In this document: piece after piece, positions 7,983-16,686 of the stretch
Numbering within the stretch: the stretch's first letter is position 1
Layout of the letters: every line of letters starts with the position of its first letter
Assembly (NCBI RefSeq): GCF_007625205.1
Contig: NZ_VMNI01000006.1
Location: forward strand, 124,001-188,000
Reading direction: 5' to 3'
Source of the DNA: Denitromonas ohlonensis
GTDB taxonomy: Bacteria > Pseudomonadota > Gammaproteobacteria > Burkholderiales > Rhodocyclaceae
DNA length: 64,000 nt
Program-made: the position numbers and the translations under genes
Notes under the pieces: model-generated
Databases searched by the model: none
What the model saw: the letters and a program-made list of their open reading frames with translations, nothing else
What the model was told of the DNA's origin: nothing

Positions 7983-8759
7983 TTACTTACGACGGCGACG
8001 CAGTCCGATGACACCCAGCAGGCCAAGACCGGCCAGTGCCAAAGAACCCGGTTCGGGGACGCCGGTGCCCGGCGTACCGCCGCAGACACCACCGTTTGCG
8101 CCGCCCGCAGCAGTGCAGATCGTGCCTTTTGCGGCGTAAAGCTTCATGTAGTCATTGCCGGCGTAGTTGGAGCCACCGCCGTTGAACGCCGGGTTGAAGG
8201 CGCCAACCAGCCAATGAGACGAATACACCGCGGTGCCAGTGCTTGCCCAGTTCGTGCCAGGATTGTACAGATCGGAAATGCTCGTCCAGCCATTGGATAC
8301 CAAGCTGGCGTAGGTGCCGCCCGTCAGCGTCGGCGTACCGGAGCCGACATAGGCGAGTATCGACATGTCGGAATCGCCGCTATACCAGTCGTTGCGGACA
8401 TTCGTCAGATTGATGGCTTTGCTGAAAGACAGCAGGATCGAGTCGTAACGATCGTCGTTGTCCATGGCGTGCTCGGGGTTGCTTCCCTCACCAGCATCAC
8501 CATTACCCGCATCGTAGTTCTTGACGCCCAGGCCACCGCCGTAAGACTTCAGGTAGGCACTCTCGATCTGGGTGTTTGCGCTGCCGACCGTGTTGGCCCA
8601 TGCCGAAGCGGTGACATTGACGCCGCCGCTGCTATAGGTCAGGGAGCTGTAATCAGCATCACCAGACTGGTCGCTGAATGTCCAGGTCGTTGCGGCCATC
8701 GCCGGCAGGGCGGCCATCAGGCCTGCAGCCACCAACATGTGCTTGAAAGTCTTGTTCAT
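7983..8759 (-). CDS. PEP-CTERM sorting-domain protein (1)
   Basis: A 258-residue exported protein of unknown role. It has a signal peptide (MNKTFKHMLVAAGLMAALPAMA), a Ser/Thr/Gly/Asn-rich central region, a Cys pair near residues 216 and 226, and the C-terminal exosortase signal VPEPGSLALAGLGLLGVIG followed by RRRRK. Such proteins are processed at the inner membrane by exosortase and exported to the surface or exopolysaccharide. ATG 8759 is preceded by GGGAGAG. A sigma-54 promoter lies 39 bases upstream of the start. The adjacent gene on the same strand is prsT. Confidence 0.92.
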   Translation of the reverse strand: MNKTFKHMLVAAGLMAALPAMAATTWTFSDQSGDADYSSLTYSSGGVNVTASAWANTVGSANTQIESAYLKSYGGGLGVKNYDAGNGDAGEGSNPEHAMDNDDRYDSILLSFSKAINLTNVRNDWYSGDSDMSILAYVGSGTPTLTGGTYASLVSNGWTSISDLYNPGTNWASTGTAVYSSHWLVGAFNPAFNGGGSNYAGNDYMKLYAAKGTICTAAGGANGGVCGGTPGTGVPEPGSLALAGLGLLGVIGLRRRRK

Positions 8760-8797
8760 GTGTCTCTCCCGGCTAAATCTGTTGTCGAGGTACATAT

Positions 8798-8813
8798 AGC
8801 AATCCACGTGCCA
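8798..8813 (-). promoter_or_regulatory. Sigma-54 (-24/-12) promoter of PEP-CTERM gene 1
   Basis: On the minus strand the sequence is TGGCACGTGGATTGCT. It matches TGGCACG-N4-TTGCW exactly, with the invariant GG and GC ten bases apart. The predicted transcript starts near 8787, giving a leader of about 28 bases. PEP-CTERM systems commonly encode the sigma-54 activator PrsR with kinase PrsK; neither is in the window. Confidence 0.85.
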
Positions 8814-8896
8814 GACAACAATTTTCCTTACCAATCAATGAACTATAAATATTTCAGAAATCGCTCCGCAAAAAAGCGTCAGATTTGTCGACACTT

Positions 8897-11704
8897 TTAC
8901 TGACCAATTTTTTGTTGCAAGGCGCGTGCGTCTTCAACACCAGGAAAGCGTCCGCCATCGGCCAGGGCGTCGAGCAACTCCTTGCGCGCTTCGGCCGTCC
9001 GGCCGCTCTGGTGCAGCGCTTGCGCGAGATGGTAGCGAACCTCACGATTCTGGGGGGCGCGCAACCGCGCTTCGCGAAGCAGGCCCAGCGCGCCGTCGAC
9101 ATCGCCCGTATTCAGCTTGATCCAGCCGACGGTATCAATCACCAGCGGATCCTGGGGCGCGAGGGCGCGGGCCTTCTCGGCAGTGGCGAGCGCGGCGGGG
9201 TCCTTTAGCGCCAGCTGAACAATGGCAAGATTGTTGAGCAGGTCAACACTGGCAGCGTCGCTACCCAGCATGGCAACCAGGTTGCCGCGCGCATCCGCCC
9301 ACAGTCCGGCCTGCATTTGCAGTTCGGTCAATGCACGGCGAACATCCATCGACGGCGCGCGCCCGACTTCCGCTTGCAACGCTTTCCGGGCCGCACCCGC
9401 CTGCCCCGCACTGAAAAGGGCGCGGGCCAGATTCAAGGCTGACGACGCAGACGGCGCTTTGCGATAGGCGCGCTGATAGGCCGAAATCGCCTGCCTGGTG
9501 TCACCAGATGCCAGTGCCGTGGCCGCTTCGAGGCTCGCCACGTCCGCCGCCTCCGGGTCGGCTTTGCGCAGCGCATCAAGCAGCTTGCGCGCCTGGGCGA
9601 CATCCTTCTGCATCAGCGCGATCTCCACCGCCAGCGTTTGCGCAGGGCGGTAGTCGGTGACGACGGTGAGCGCCTTTTGCACGTTGTAGCTCGCTTCGTC
9701 CGGGAAACCCGCCTCCAGTTGCAGCCGCCCGATACGCACCTGGGCTTCTGGCTCGAACTCCGCCAGACGCGTCATGTCGCGAAAGGTCAGGCGCGCGGCG
9801 TTGGCGTCGCCCGCGGCCAGATAGGCCTGACCCAGCACGGCCTGAACACTGAGGTCTTGCGGATGGCGCAAGCCGACTTCCTTGGCTGCAGACAGGGCCA
9901 GGCTGGGCTGTCGTGTCGCCGACAAGGCTTCGACCAGCGCCAGACCGGCGCGTGGGTCATCAGGGTTCTTGGCGGTCGCCGTCCGCAACCATTCAATCGC
10001 CTCTTTCATCTGCCCGCCCCGCTGGGCGAGCATCCCCAGCTCGTACATGACCCGCGCATCATCCTTGCGCTGCTTCAATAGCGTAGTCAAACGTTGTTTG
10101 GCGGCGTCGAGCTTGCCTTCCTGCGCATCGACCCGCGCCAGATTGAGCAATGCCGGTACAAACTCGGGGTCGCGTGCCAACACTTCTTCATAGGCCTTGC
10201 GTGCGCCAGCAACATCACCCGACGCGGCACGAATGGCGCCCAGCAGATTGAGCGCCGACAGATTGTCGCGGCCATTCTTGACCAGGGTTTCGGCGACCTG
10301 GATCGCCTTGTCGGTCATGCCCTGCCGCATATAGATGGAGGTCAGCACCATGCCAACCGCACCATTGCGCGGATCGGCCGCGAAAGCACGCTCCAGGCTG
10401 GTCGCCCCTTCTTCGGCCTGACCACCGCCAATCAGGCTATAGCCCAGCGCCGCCTGAATCTGTGCATCATCTTTGAGCACGTCGGCCGCGCGCTCCAGAT
10501 ACTCGGTCGCGCGACGATAGCGTTTGTCCGACAGGTTGGCCCGCCCCGCCAGCAACAAGGCCTGCGGATCGTCCGGGCGCAGCCTGAGTACCGGCTCAAT
10601 GGTGCTCAAGGTCCGCGCGCTGTCGTTCTCGCCCATATAGATACTGGCCAGCAGCTTGCGGGCGCCGAGATTGCGCGAGTACCGGTTGATCAGGCTGTCC
10701 AGATAGCTCTTCGCCTTCTCCGGCACCCCCAGTCCGTGGTGCGCCAAGGCGCCAAGCATGAGTAACTGTTCGCGGGCGTTCACATATTCGGTCGGCAAGG
10801 TGTCGACCAGACGAGTCACTTCGGTGAGCGCCTTGTGTACCCCCTCGGCATCACCGCGGCGTCCCGCAAGCACGGCGCGCAGATAGGCCGACCGCGGCTC
10901 CACCTGGACATGCTCAGCCAGGTAATCCAGATCCTTTTGCGCCTCAGCATTGCGCTGAAGATCAACCAGCAGCGCCGCGCGTGCGACACGTGCGTCGACA
11001 TAGGTCTCCTCCACCGCCAGCGCCTGTTGATAGTCGCTCAGCGCGGCCTCCAGGTTACCCCGCGCATGGTGGAGTGAAGCCCGCAAATTCCAGGCCCGGG
11101 CATCCTTCGGCGCCAGACTGATGGCGCGCTCCACACCATCCTGCGCGGCCGTGAAGTCGCGCTGCAGAAGCAGAAAAGGCACGAGAGACAAATAGGGTCG
11201 AACCGAGTTGGGATCGGCATCGGTGGCCGCCTTGAAGCTGCGGCGTGCGGCGTCAGCATCGCCCTCATCGGCGTGAGCCGTGCCGCGCATGGAAAGCACC
11301 TCGACCAAAGCGTCGCGGCGCAGCCCATCGGGCTGAACATCGCGCAGCAACTCTTTGGTCCGCCCAAGCGCGAGCAGCAGCTCGCCACGTGGCACGGCGA
11401 TTTCACTGGGACTCACTCCCAGCTTCAGGGCCTCGCTCAAGGCCGCCTCCGCCGCCGGCAACTCGGTCTGTTTGAGCAGCGCCCGCCCCAGCAGCACATG
11501 CGCCGACAGCAGCCTATTGTTTTGCTGTAGCGCGTTCTTGAGCTGGATGACGGCGCCGGCCGTGTCGCCCTTTTCGAAACGGGCGAGACCGTCTTCGTAG
11601 AAGGCGGCCGCTTTCCCGGCATCAGCCAGGACGGGCAGCGAGAAGGCGAAAGCGATCACGGCGAGGCCGTGGCGCAAGGTGTGGGCGCGAGAAGCGTTTG
11701 GCAT
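8897..11704 (-). CDS. prsT: XrtA/PEP-CTERM system TPR-repeat protein PrsT
   Basis: A 935-residue TPR superhelix, recognised as PrsT of exosortase/PEP-CTERM loci. After a hydrophobic signal sequence (LAVIAFAFSLPVLADAG), about twenty tetratricopeptide units run to the end, and the N-terminal unit AAFYEDGLARFEKGDTAGAV is typical of PrsT. Many family members are annotated as lipoproteins, but no lipobox cysteine is visible here, which suggests a periplasmic soluble or uncleaved form. The start is uncertain: ATG 11704 places the signal sequence sensibly, whereas ATGs at 11740 and 11782 add an unlikely leader. The rest of the prs/eps cluster is absent. Confidence 0.85.
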   Translation of the reverse strand: MPNASRAHTLRHGLAVIAFAFSLPVLADAGKAAAFYEDGLARFEKGDTAGAVIQLKNALQQNNRLLSAHVLLGRALLKQTELPAAEAALSEALKLGVSPSEIAVPRGELLLALGRTKELLRDVQPDGLRRDALVEVLSMRGTAHADEGDADAARRSFKAATDADPNSVRPYLSLVPFLLLQRDFTAAQDGVERAISLAPKDARAWNLRASLHHARGNLEAALSDYQQALAVEETYVDARVARAALLVDLQRNAEAQKDLDYLAEHVQVEPRSAYLRAVLAGRRGDAEGVHKALTEVTRLVDTLPTEYVNAREQLLMLGALAHHGLGVPEKAKSYLDSLINRYSRNLGARKLLASIYMGENDSARTLSTIEPVLRLRPDDPQALLLAGRANLSDKRYRRATEYLERAADVLKDDAQIQAALGYSLIGGGQAEEGATSLERAFAADPRNGAVGMVLTSIYMRQGMTDKAIQVAETLVKNGRDNLSALNLLGAIRAASGDVAGARKAYEEVLARDPEFVPALLNLARVDAQEGKLDAAKQRLTTLLKQRKDDARVMYELGMLAQRGGQMKEAIEWLRTATAKNPDDPRAGLALVEALSATRQPSLALSAAKEVGLRHPQDLSVQAVLGQAYLAAGDANAARLTFRDMTRLAEFEPEAQVRIGRLQLEAGFPDEASYNVQKALTVVTDYRPAQTLAVEIALMQKDVAQARKLLDALRKADPEAADVASLEAATALASGDTRQAISAYQRAYRKAPSASSALNLARALFSAGQAGAARKALQAEVGRAPSMDVRRALTELQMQAGLWADARGNLVAMLGSDAASVDLLNNLAIVQLALKDPAALATAEKARALAPQDPLVIDTVGWIKLNTGDVDGALGLLREARLRAPQNREVRYHLAQALHQSGRTAEARKELLDALADGGRFPGVEDARALQQKIGQ

Positions 11705-11877
11705 GAAGCCGCCCGATGAGAAGTCAGCTTTGTCGGTCATCCCGCGAGTATAGAGCGCAGCTTCGCACGAGGACTGTGACATCTTTTGGGTGCGGACCGA
11801 TTGGCTGACTCGGCGGCTCAGGTGCGGCGCGGAAATCCGTTAAACTGGAGTCGCGTTTTCCAGGAGCCTCCCCACGT

Positions 11878-13623
11878 ATGACCGCCCATGAAGGCTTGCC
11901 GCATCTTCGCGAGCTGATCCTTTTCCTGTGTCTGTCCGGCGTGCTGATTCCGCTGCTGCAGCGGCGCAACATCAACCCGGTGCTGGGCTTTCTGGCCATG
12001 GGCACGCTGGTGGGGCCGTATGGCCTGGGGCGTCTGGTGGAATACTGGCCATGGCTGGAGCCGCTGACCTTCCCGCGCGTGGAAGACGTGGCGGTGTTCG
12101 CCGAACTGGGCGTGATCTTCCTGATGTTCATGATCGGTCTCGAGATGTCCATCGACCGGCTCTGGGCCTTGCGGCGATGGGTGTTTGGCGTGGGCGCCTT
12201 GCAGGTGGGGCTGTCGGCGGCGGTGATCGGCGGCCTGGCCTATGTGTTCGGCAATCCGGTCGAGGCATCGGTCATCCTCGGTCTGGTACTGGCGTTCTCG
12301 TCGACCGCCGTGGTGATGCAGTTGCTGAGTTTTCGGCGCGAGCTGGGCACCCCACTGGGGCAGGCGAGCTTTTCGCTGCTGCTGTTTCAGGATCTGGCCG
12401 TGGTGCCGCTGCTGGTGCTGGTCGGCCTGCTGGGTCAGCATGGCGACGGCAGCTTTGCCCTGCAGATGGGCCAGGCCGCGCTCAAAGGCGTGTTCACCAT
12501 CGGAGCGATCTATCTGATTGGCCGGCGCGTGGTGCAGCCGGTGTTTCACCACCTCGCCGCCAACCAGCAATCCGACACCTTCATGGCGCTGACCCTGCTG
12601 GTGTCACTCGGGGTGGCGGCGCTGACCTGGGCAGCGGGCCTGTCGATGGCGATGGGCGCGCTACTGGCCGGGCTGATCATCGCTGAAACCGAATTCCGCC
12701 ACGCGGTCGAAGTGACCATCGAGCCCTTCAAGGGCTTGCTGATGGGCTTGTTCTTCATGTCGGTGGGTATGGGCATTGACCTCACCGAGTTGCTCAGCCG
12801 GCCGGTGTGGCTGCCGCTGTCGGTGATCGGGCTGGTGCTGGCCAAGGGCCTGATCATCGCGGCGCTGTTCCGGATCTTTGGTCTGTCGACGGGTCGCTCG
12901 CTCGAAGGCGGCTTTCTGCTCGGTGCCGGCGGTGAATTCGCGTTCATCGTCATTGGCATGGCCTTGAGCTTTCAGCTGCTGCCGCGTGACGTCGCGCAGT
13001 TCATGTTGCTGGTGGTCGGTTTGAGCATGCTGGCCACGCCGTTACTCGCGCGCCTTGGCCAAACCCTGGGCAACGCCATTGACCGGCGCAGCGGCCAGCA
13101 CGCGTCGGCGATGCAGATCAGCGACCCCGAGGCAATGCGCAACCATGTCATTCTTGCCGGCTTCGGCCGGGTCGGTCAGTTGGTGGGCGAGATGCTGTCG
13201 GAGCTTGGCGTTGCGTATTGCGCCATCGAGTCCAATCCCACCCTGGTCGCCCGCTATCGCGCCCGCGGGCTGCCGGTGGTGTTTGGCGACGCGAGCAATC
13301 CGGAGATGCTGCGGCGCCTGCATCTGGACCGTGCCGGGGCGGTGATCCTGACCATGGATCAGACCGCGCCCGCCATCCACGCCGTTCGCGGCTTGCGCTC
13401 CATGTCACCGGACATTCCGGTGCTTGCCCGGGCCCGCGACGAGAAGCACGCGCTGGCCTTGCGCGAGGCCGGCGCCAACGTGGTCATCCCTGAAACACTG
13501 GAGTCCAGCCTGCAACTGGCCGCCGGGGCCCTGGCCCGGCTGGGCGTGCCTGACGAGGCGGCGCGCATGATGCTCGACCGCGTGCGTGACAATCGCACCC
13601 ACCCGCTACGCAACACTTCATGA
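11878..13623 (+). CDS. CPA2-family monovalent cation:proton antiporter with TrkA-N domain
   Basis: A 581-residue KefB/KefC/YbaL-like protein. Residues 1-390 form the Na+/H+ exchanger-type membrane domain (about 12 segments; VGPYGLG, ALLAGLIIAETEFRHAVE). The C-terminal RCK/TrkA-N domain has the nucleotide-binding fold VILAGFGRVGQLVGEML and later DASNPEMLRRL. It probably exchanges K+ or Na+ for protons under nucleotide or glutathione control. It is divergent from prsT and followed by a gap of about 90 bases. Confidence 0.88.
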   Translation: MTAHEGLPHLRELILFLCLSGVLIPLLQRRNINPVLGFLAMGTLVGPYGLGRLVEYWPWLEPLTFPRVEDVAVFAELGVIFLMFMIGLEMSIDRLWALRRWVFGVGALQVGLSAAVIGGLAYVFGNPVEASVILGLVLAFSSTAVVMQLLSFRRELGTPLGQASFSLLLFQDLAVVPLLVLVGLLGQHGDGSFALQMGQAALKGVFTIGAIYLIGRRVVQPVFHHLAANQQSDTFMALTLLVSLGVAALTWAAGLSMAMGALLAGLIIAETEFRHAVEVTIEPFKGLLMGLFFMSVGMGIDLTELLSRPVWLPLSVIGLVLAKGLIIAALFRIFGLSTGRSLEGGFLLGAGGEFAFIVIGMALSFQLLPRDVAQFMLLVVGLSMLATPLLARLGQTLGNAIDRRSGQHASAMQISDPEAMRNHVILAGFGRVGQLVGEMLSELGVAYCAIESNPTLVARYRARGLPVVFGDASNPEMLRRLHLDRAGAVILTMDQTAPAIHAVRGLRSMSPDIPVLARARDEKHALALREAGANVVIPETLESSLQLAAGALARLGVPDEAARMMLDRVRDNRTHPLRNTS

Positions 13624-13714
13624 CCTTTCCATCGCGTACACCGTGCCCAGCGCGGTCGTCAGTGACGGCGACTCAGGGCACAATACCGCCTTTGCCAGTT
13701 CGCGAGAGCCACCT

Positions 13715-14614
13715 GTGATCCGACAAGGCCTGCTGATTCTCCTCACCGCTTTTGCCGCAGTTGGCGCCCACGCCGACACCTCGCCCAGCGTCGATGACAC
13801 GCTGACCGCCATCCGCGAGCATGGCGCCGTCCGGCTGGGCCATCGCCTGTCGTCCATCCCCTTCTCCTATCTCGACGAAAAGGGTCAGGTGGTCGGCTAT
13901 TCGCACGAGCTGGCACTGAAGATCGTCGACGCCATCCGTCAGCGCCTCGGCAACCCCAAGCTGCCGGTCGAACTGGTGCCGATCACCTCCGGCAACCGCT
14001 TCCGCCTGATCCACAAGGGCGAGATCGATTTCGAGTGTGGCTCGACCACGCACAACTCCGAGCGCGCCAAGCGGGTGAGCTTTTCCAACACCATCTTCGT
14101 CATCGGCACCCGCCTGCTGACCCGCCGCGACTCGGGCATTGCCGACTTCAACGATCTCAACGCCAAGCGCGTGGTCACCACGGCCAGCACCACCTCCGAG
14201 CACCTGCTGCGGCAAATGAAGGAAGAGCGTCAGATCGACCTGACCCTGATCACCGCGCGCGATCACGGCGAGAGCTTTCTCACGCTGGAGACCGGTCGCG
14301 CCGACGCCTTCATGCTCGACGATGCCCTGCTCTATGGCGAGCGCGCCAAATCGCTTCGCCCGGCCGACTGGGTGGTGACCGGCACGCCGCGCTCCTTCGA
14401 GGCCTACGGCTGCATGCTTCGCAAGGGCGATCAAGCCATGAAGAAACTGATCGACGACACGCTCACCCAGCTCATGACCTCCGGCGAGGCCGAGCGCATC
14501 TACACGCGCTGGTTCATGGCGCCCATTCCGCCCAAGCAGCTGAACCTCAACTTTCCGCTCTCCGACAGCATGCGCGCGCTGTTTCTCGAGCCCAACGACA
14601 GGCCCTTCCAGTGA
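13715..14614 (+). CDS. Periplasmic amino-acid-binding protein (glutamate/aspartate GltI-like)
   Basis: A 299-residue SBP_bac_3 solute-binding protein. The signal peptide (LLILLTAFAAVGAHA) is followed by the two-lobed binding domain with the family segments VGYSHELALKIVDAI, DFECGSTTHNSERA and FMLDDALLYGERA. These resemble GltI, the aspartate/glutamate-binding component. A GTG start at 13715 is chosen because it puts the signal peptide at the N-terminus; the ATG upstream at 13586 would bury it and overlaps the antiporter gene. No permease genes are nearby. The stop overlaps the asparaginase start by one base, implying translational coupling. Confidence 0.82.
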   Translation: MIRQGLLILLTAFAAVGAHADTSPSVDDTLTAIREHGAVRLGHRLSSIPFSYLDEKGQVVGYSHELALKIVDAIRQRLGNPKLPVELVPITSGNRFRLIHKGEIDFECGSTTHNSERAKRVSFSNTIFVIGTRLLTRRDSGIADFNDLNAKRVVTTASTTSEHLLRQMKEERQIDLTLITARDHGESFLTLETGRADAFMLDDALLYGERAKSLRPADWVVTGTPRSFEAYGCMLRKGDQAMKKLIDDTLTQLMTSGEAERIYTRWFMAPIPPKQLNLNFPLSDSMRALFLEPNDRPFQ

Positions 14615-15588
14615 TGTCCACGACGCCGCGACTAACCCTGATCACCACCGGCGGCACCATCGCCGGCCAGGCGGCCAGTGCGGCCGACACCACGGGCTAC
14701 ACGGCGGGCGCGCTGGATCCGTCCGCGCTCATTGCCGCCGTGCCCGGCTTGACTGACCTCGCTCAACTGCGAGCCGACGCGCTGTTCTCCATCGATAGCA
14801 AAGACATGAGCCCGGCGCACTGGCTGACACTGCTCGCTCGCGTGCGGCATCACCTGGCGCAGGCAGAATGCGACGGTGTGGTCATCACCCACGGCACCGA
14901 CACGCTCGAAGAAACCGCCTTTTTCCTGCACCTGACGACCCCGCCCGGCAAACCGATCGTCCTGACCGCCGCCATGCGTCCGGCCAGCGCGCTGTCGGCT
15001 GACGGGCCGATGAATCTGTATCAGGCCGTCGCTGTCGCCGCGCACGCATCCAGTGCGAATCAAGGCGTTCTGGTGGTGGTGAACGGACACATCTTCGCCG
15101 CCGCCGACATCGTCAAGACCGACACCCAGGCCCTCGACGCCATCGCCGCGCCCGCGCGCGGCCCGCTCGGTGCGGCACAACCGGTGCAGTTCTACCATCC
15201 GGCTGCGCTCACACAGGCCGGTTGCGTGAGCGCCGATGCGCTGGCGGGTCAGACCGGGCTGCCCCGCGTCGACATTCTTTACGTCGCCGCTGGCTGCGAC
15301 CCGGACCTGCTCACCGCCGCCATCGAACGCGGCGCCCAAGGCATCGTCCTCGCCCTGCCCGGCAATGGCAGCCTGCCTGTGAACTGGGCACGCGCCGCGC
15401 TCGCCGCCCAGACGCTGGGCGTGGCGGTCATTCGCTCGACCCGCGTCGCCCATGGCCGGGTCGCCCACGCGGCCGACGCCGCCGTGCCCGCGGCCAGCGG
15501 AGCGCTCAACCCGGCCAAGGCGCGTATCGCGCTGATGCTGGCGCTCGCCATCGGCACGCCCGAGCTCAGCGCGCGTCTCTTCACCTGA
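14614..15588 (+). CDS. L-asparaginase (asparaginase/glutaminase family)
   Basis: A 324-residue hydrolase converting asparagine to aspartate and ammonia. The first active-site segment is LITTGGTIAG (Thr nucleophile) and the second is VITHGTDTLEETAFFL, both family hallmarks. No signal peptide is visible, so it is predicted cytoplasmic despite resembling type II enzymes in the catalytic motifs. Its ATG shares one base with the stop of the binding-protein gene, suggesting joint use of imported acidic amino acids or their amides. Confidence 0.9.
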   Translation: MSTTPRLTLITTGGTIAGQAASAADTTGYTAGALDPSALIAAVPGLTDLAQLRADALFSIDSKDMSPAHWLTLLARVRHHLAQAECDGVVITHGTDTLEETAFFLHLTTPPGKPIVLTAAMRPASALSADGPMNLYQAVAVAAHASSANQGVLVVVNGHIFAAADIVKTDTQALDAIAAPARGPLGAAQPVQFYHPAALTQAGCVSADALAGQTGLPRVDILYVAAGCDPDLLTAAIERGAQGIVLALPGNGSLPVNWARAALAAQTLGVAVIRSTRVAHGRVAHAADAAVPAASGALNPAKARIALMLALAIGTPELSARLFT

Positions 15589-15601
15589 GCGACGCCAGCG
15601 C

Positions 15602-16543
15602 TTACAGCCCGGGGTCGGTCCCGCCGCCAGCCCGCGCAGCCTCCACCACATGCCGGTTCAGCGCCGGCGCAAACAGCTCGACAAACGCATAGATATAGCC
15701 GCGCAACCACACATTGCGGCGAATGCCGATGCGCGTGGTGCTCGACTCGAACAAATGGCCCGCGTCGTTCATGCCCAACCCTTTGTCCATCAGCGGATCA
15801 AAGGCCATGCTGGCCACGATGCCGATGCCCAGGCCCATGCGCACATAAGTCTTGATCACGTCCGAGTCGATGGCGGTGAGCACCACATTCGGCTTCAGCC
15901 CACGGCCCAGAAACGCCTTGTTCATCTGGCCGCGCCCGGTAAACGCCGAGTCGTAGGTGATGATCGGCCAGCGCGCGATCTCTTCCAGACTCAGCGGCCT
16001 GGCCTTGAGAATGGGGTGATCGGACGGGGCGACCACGCCGCGATTCCACTGGTAGCACGGCAGCATCACCAGATCGGGATAGTCCGAGATCGCTTCGGTG
16101 GCAATCACCAGATCCGCATCGCCCGACAGCACCATGTCGCAAACCTGACTCGGGCTGCCCTGGTGCAACTCCAGGCGCACCTTGGGATAGCGGCGGGTAA
16201 ACTCGGCAATCACCTTGGGCAGCTTGTAGCGCGCCTGGGTGTGGGTGGTGGCAATCGACAGCCGCCCCTGCCCCTCGTTGCGAAACTCCTCGCCCACCCG
16301 GTGCAGGTTGTCGGCATCGGCCAGTACCCGGCGCGCGATGTTCAGCATCTCGCGGCCCGGCTCGGTCACATCGACAATCCGCTTGCCGTGGCGCACAAAG
16401 ATCGCCACGCCCAGCTCCTCCTCCAGCGCCCGGATCTGCTTGGATACCCCCGGCTGCGAGGTAAACAAGGTCTCGGCCGCTTCCGACACGTTCAGTCCGT
16501 TGCGATCGACTTCAACGATGTAGCGCAATTGCTGGAAATTCAC
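15602..16543 (-). CDS. cysB: LysR-type sulfur regulator CysB
   Basis: A 313-residue LysR regulator. The winged HTH (NFQQLRYIVEV, SQPGVSKQIRALEEELGV) is followed by the CysB-type effector domain (TTHTQARYKLPKVI, ELHQGSP, TYDSAFTGRGQMNKAF). CysB activates sulfate assimilation genes with N-acetylserine or O-acetylserine as inducer. A GTG at 16543 is chosen because GGAG lies eight bases upstream and CysB proteins begin MNFQQ; the GTG six bases upstream is too close to that site. It is divergent from the tauE-cysI operon. Its stop lies 13 bases from that of the convergent asparaginase gene. Confidence 0.92.
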   Translation of the reverse strand: MNFQQLRYIVEVDRNGLNVSEAAETLFTSQPGVSKQIRALEEELGVAIFVRHGKRIVDVTEPGREMLNIARRVLADADNLHRVGEEFRNEGQGRLSIATTHTQARYKLPKVIAEFTRRYPKVRLELHQGSPSQVCDMVLSGDADLVIATEAISDYPDLVMLPCYQWNRGVVAPSDHPILKARPLSLEEIARWPIITYDSAFTGRGQMNKAFLGRGLKPNVVLTAIDSDVIKTYVRMGLGIGIVASMAFDPLMDKGLGMNDAGHLFESSTTRIGIRRNVWLRGYIYAFVELFAPALNRHVVEAARAGGGTDPGL

Positions 16544-16591
16544 GATCACCGCTCCGGTTTGCCGTCCAGATGCCTCAGTCGCACGGCAGTC

Positions 16592-16612
16592 TAAATAACT
16601 TTTGATTATTTA
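16592..16612. promoter_or_regulatory. AT-rich inverted repeat between cysB and tauE-cysI
   Basis: TAAATAA, seven bases, TTATTTA forms a perfect 7-bp inverted repeat in an otherwise GC-rich divergent intergenic region. It is a plausible CysB operator or promoter element, since LysR proteins bind such dyads between divergent genes. The assignment is inference. Confidence 0.5.
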
Positions 16613-16656
16613 AGTTTAACCCACTGCCCCTGTTCCGATCTATCCGCAATCCGTAC

Positions 16657-16672
16657 GATGCAATGCAACATT
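16657..16672. promoter_or_regulatory. Recurrent motif GATGCAATGCAACATT (copy 2)
   Basis: Identical over 16 bases to 1677-1692. It ends 14 bases before the tauE ATG, so it lies in the leader or promoter downstream region of the sulfate assimilation operon. Confidence 0.4.
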
Positions 16673-16686
16673 ACAGGTTGGATTCC

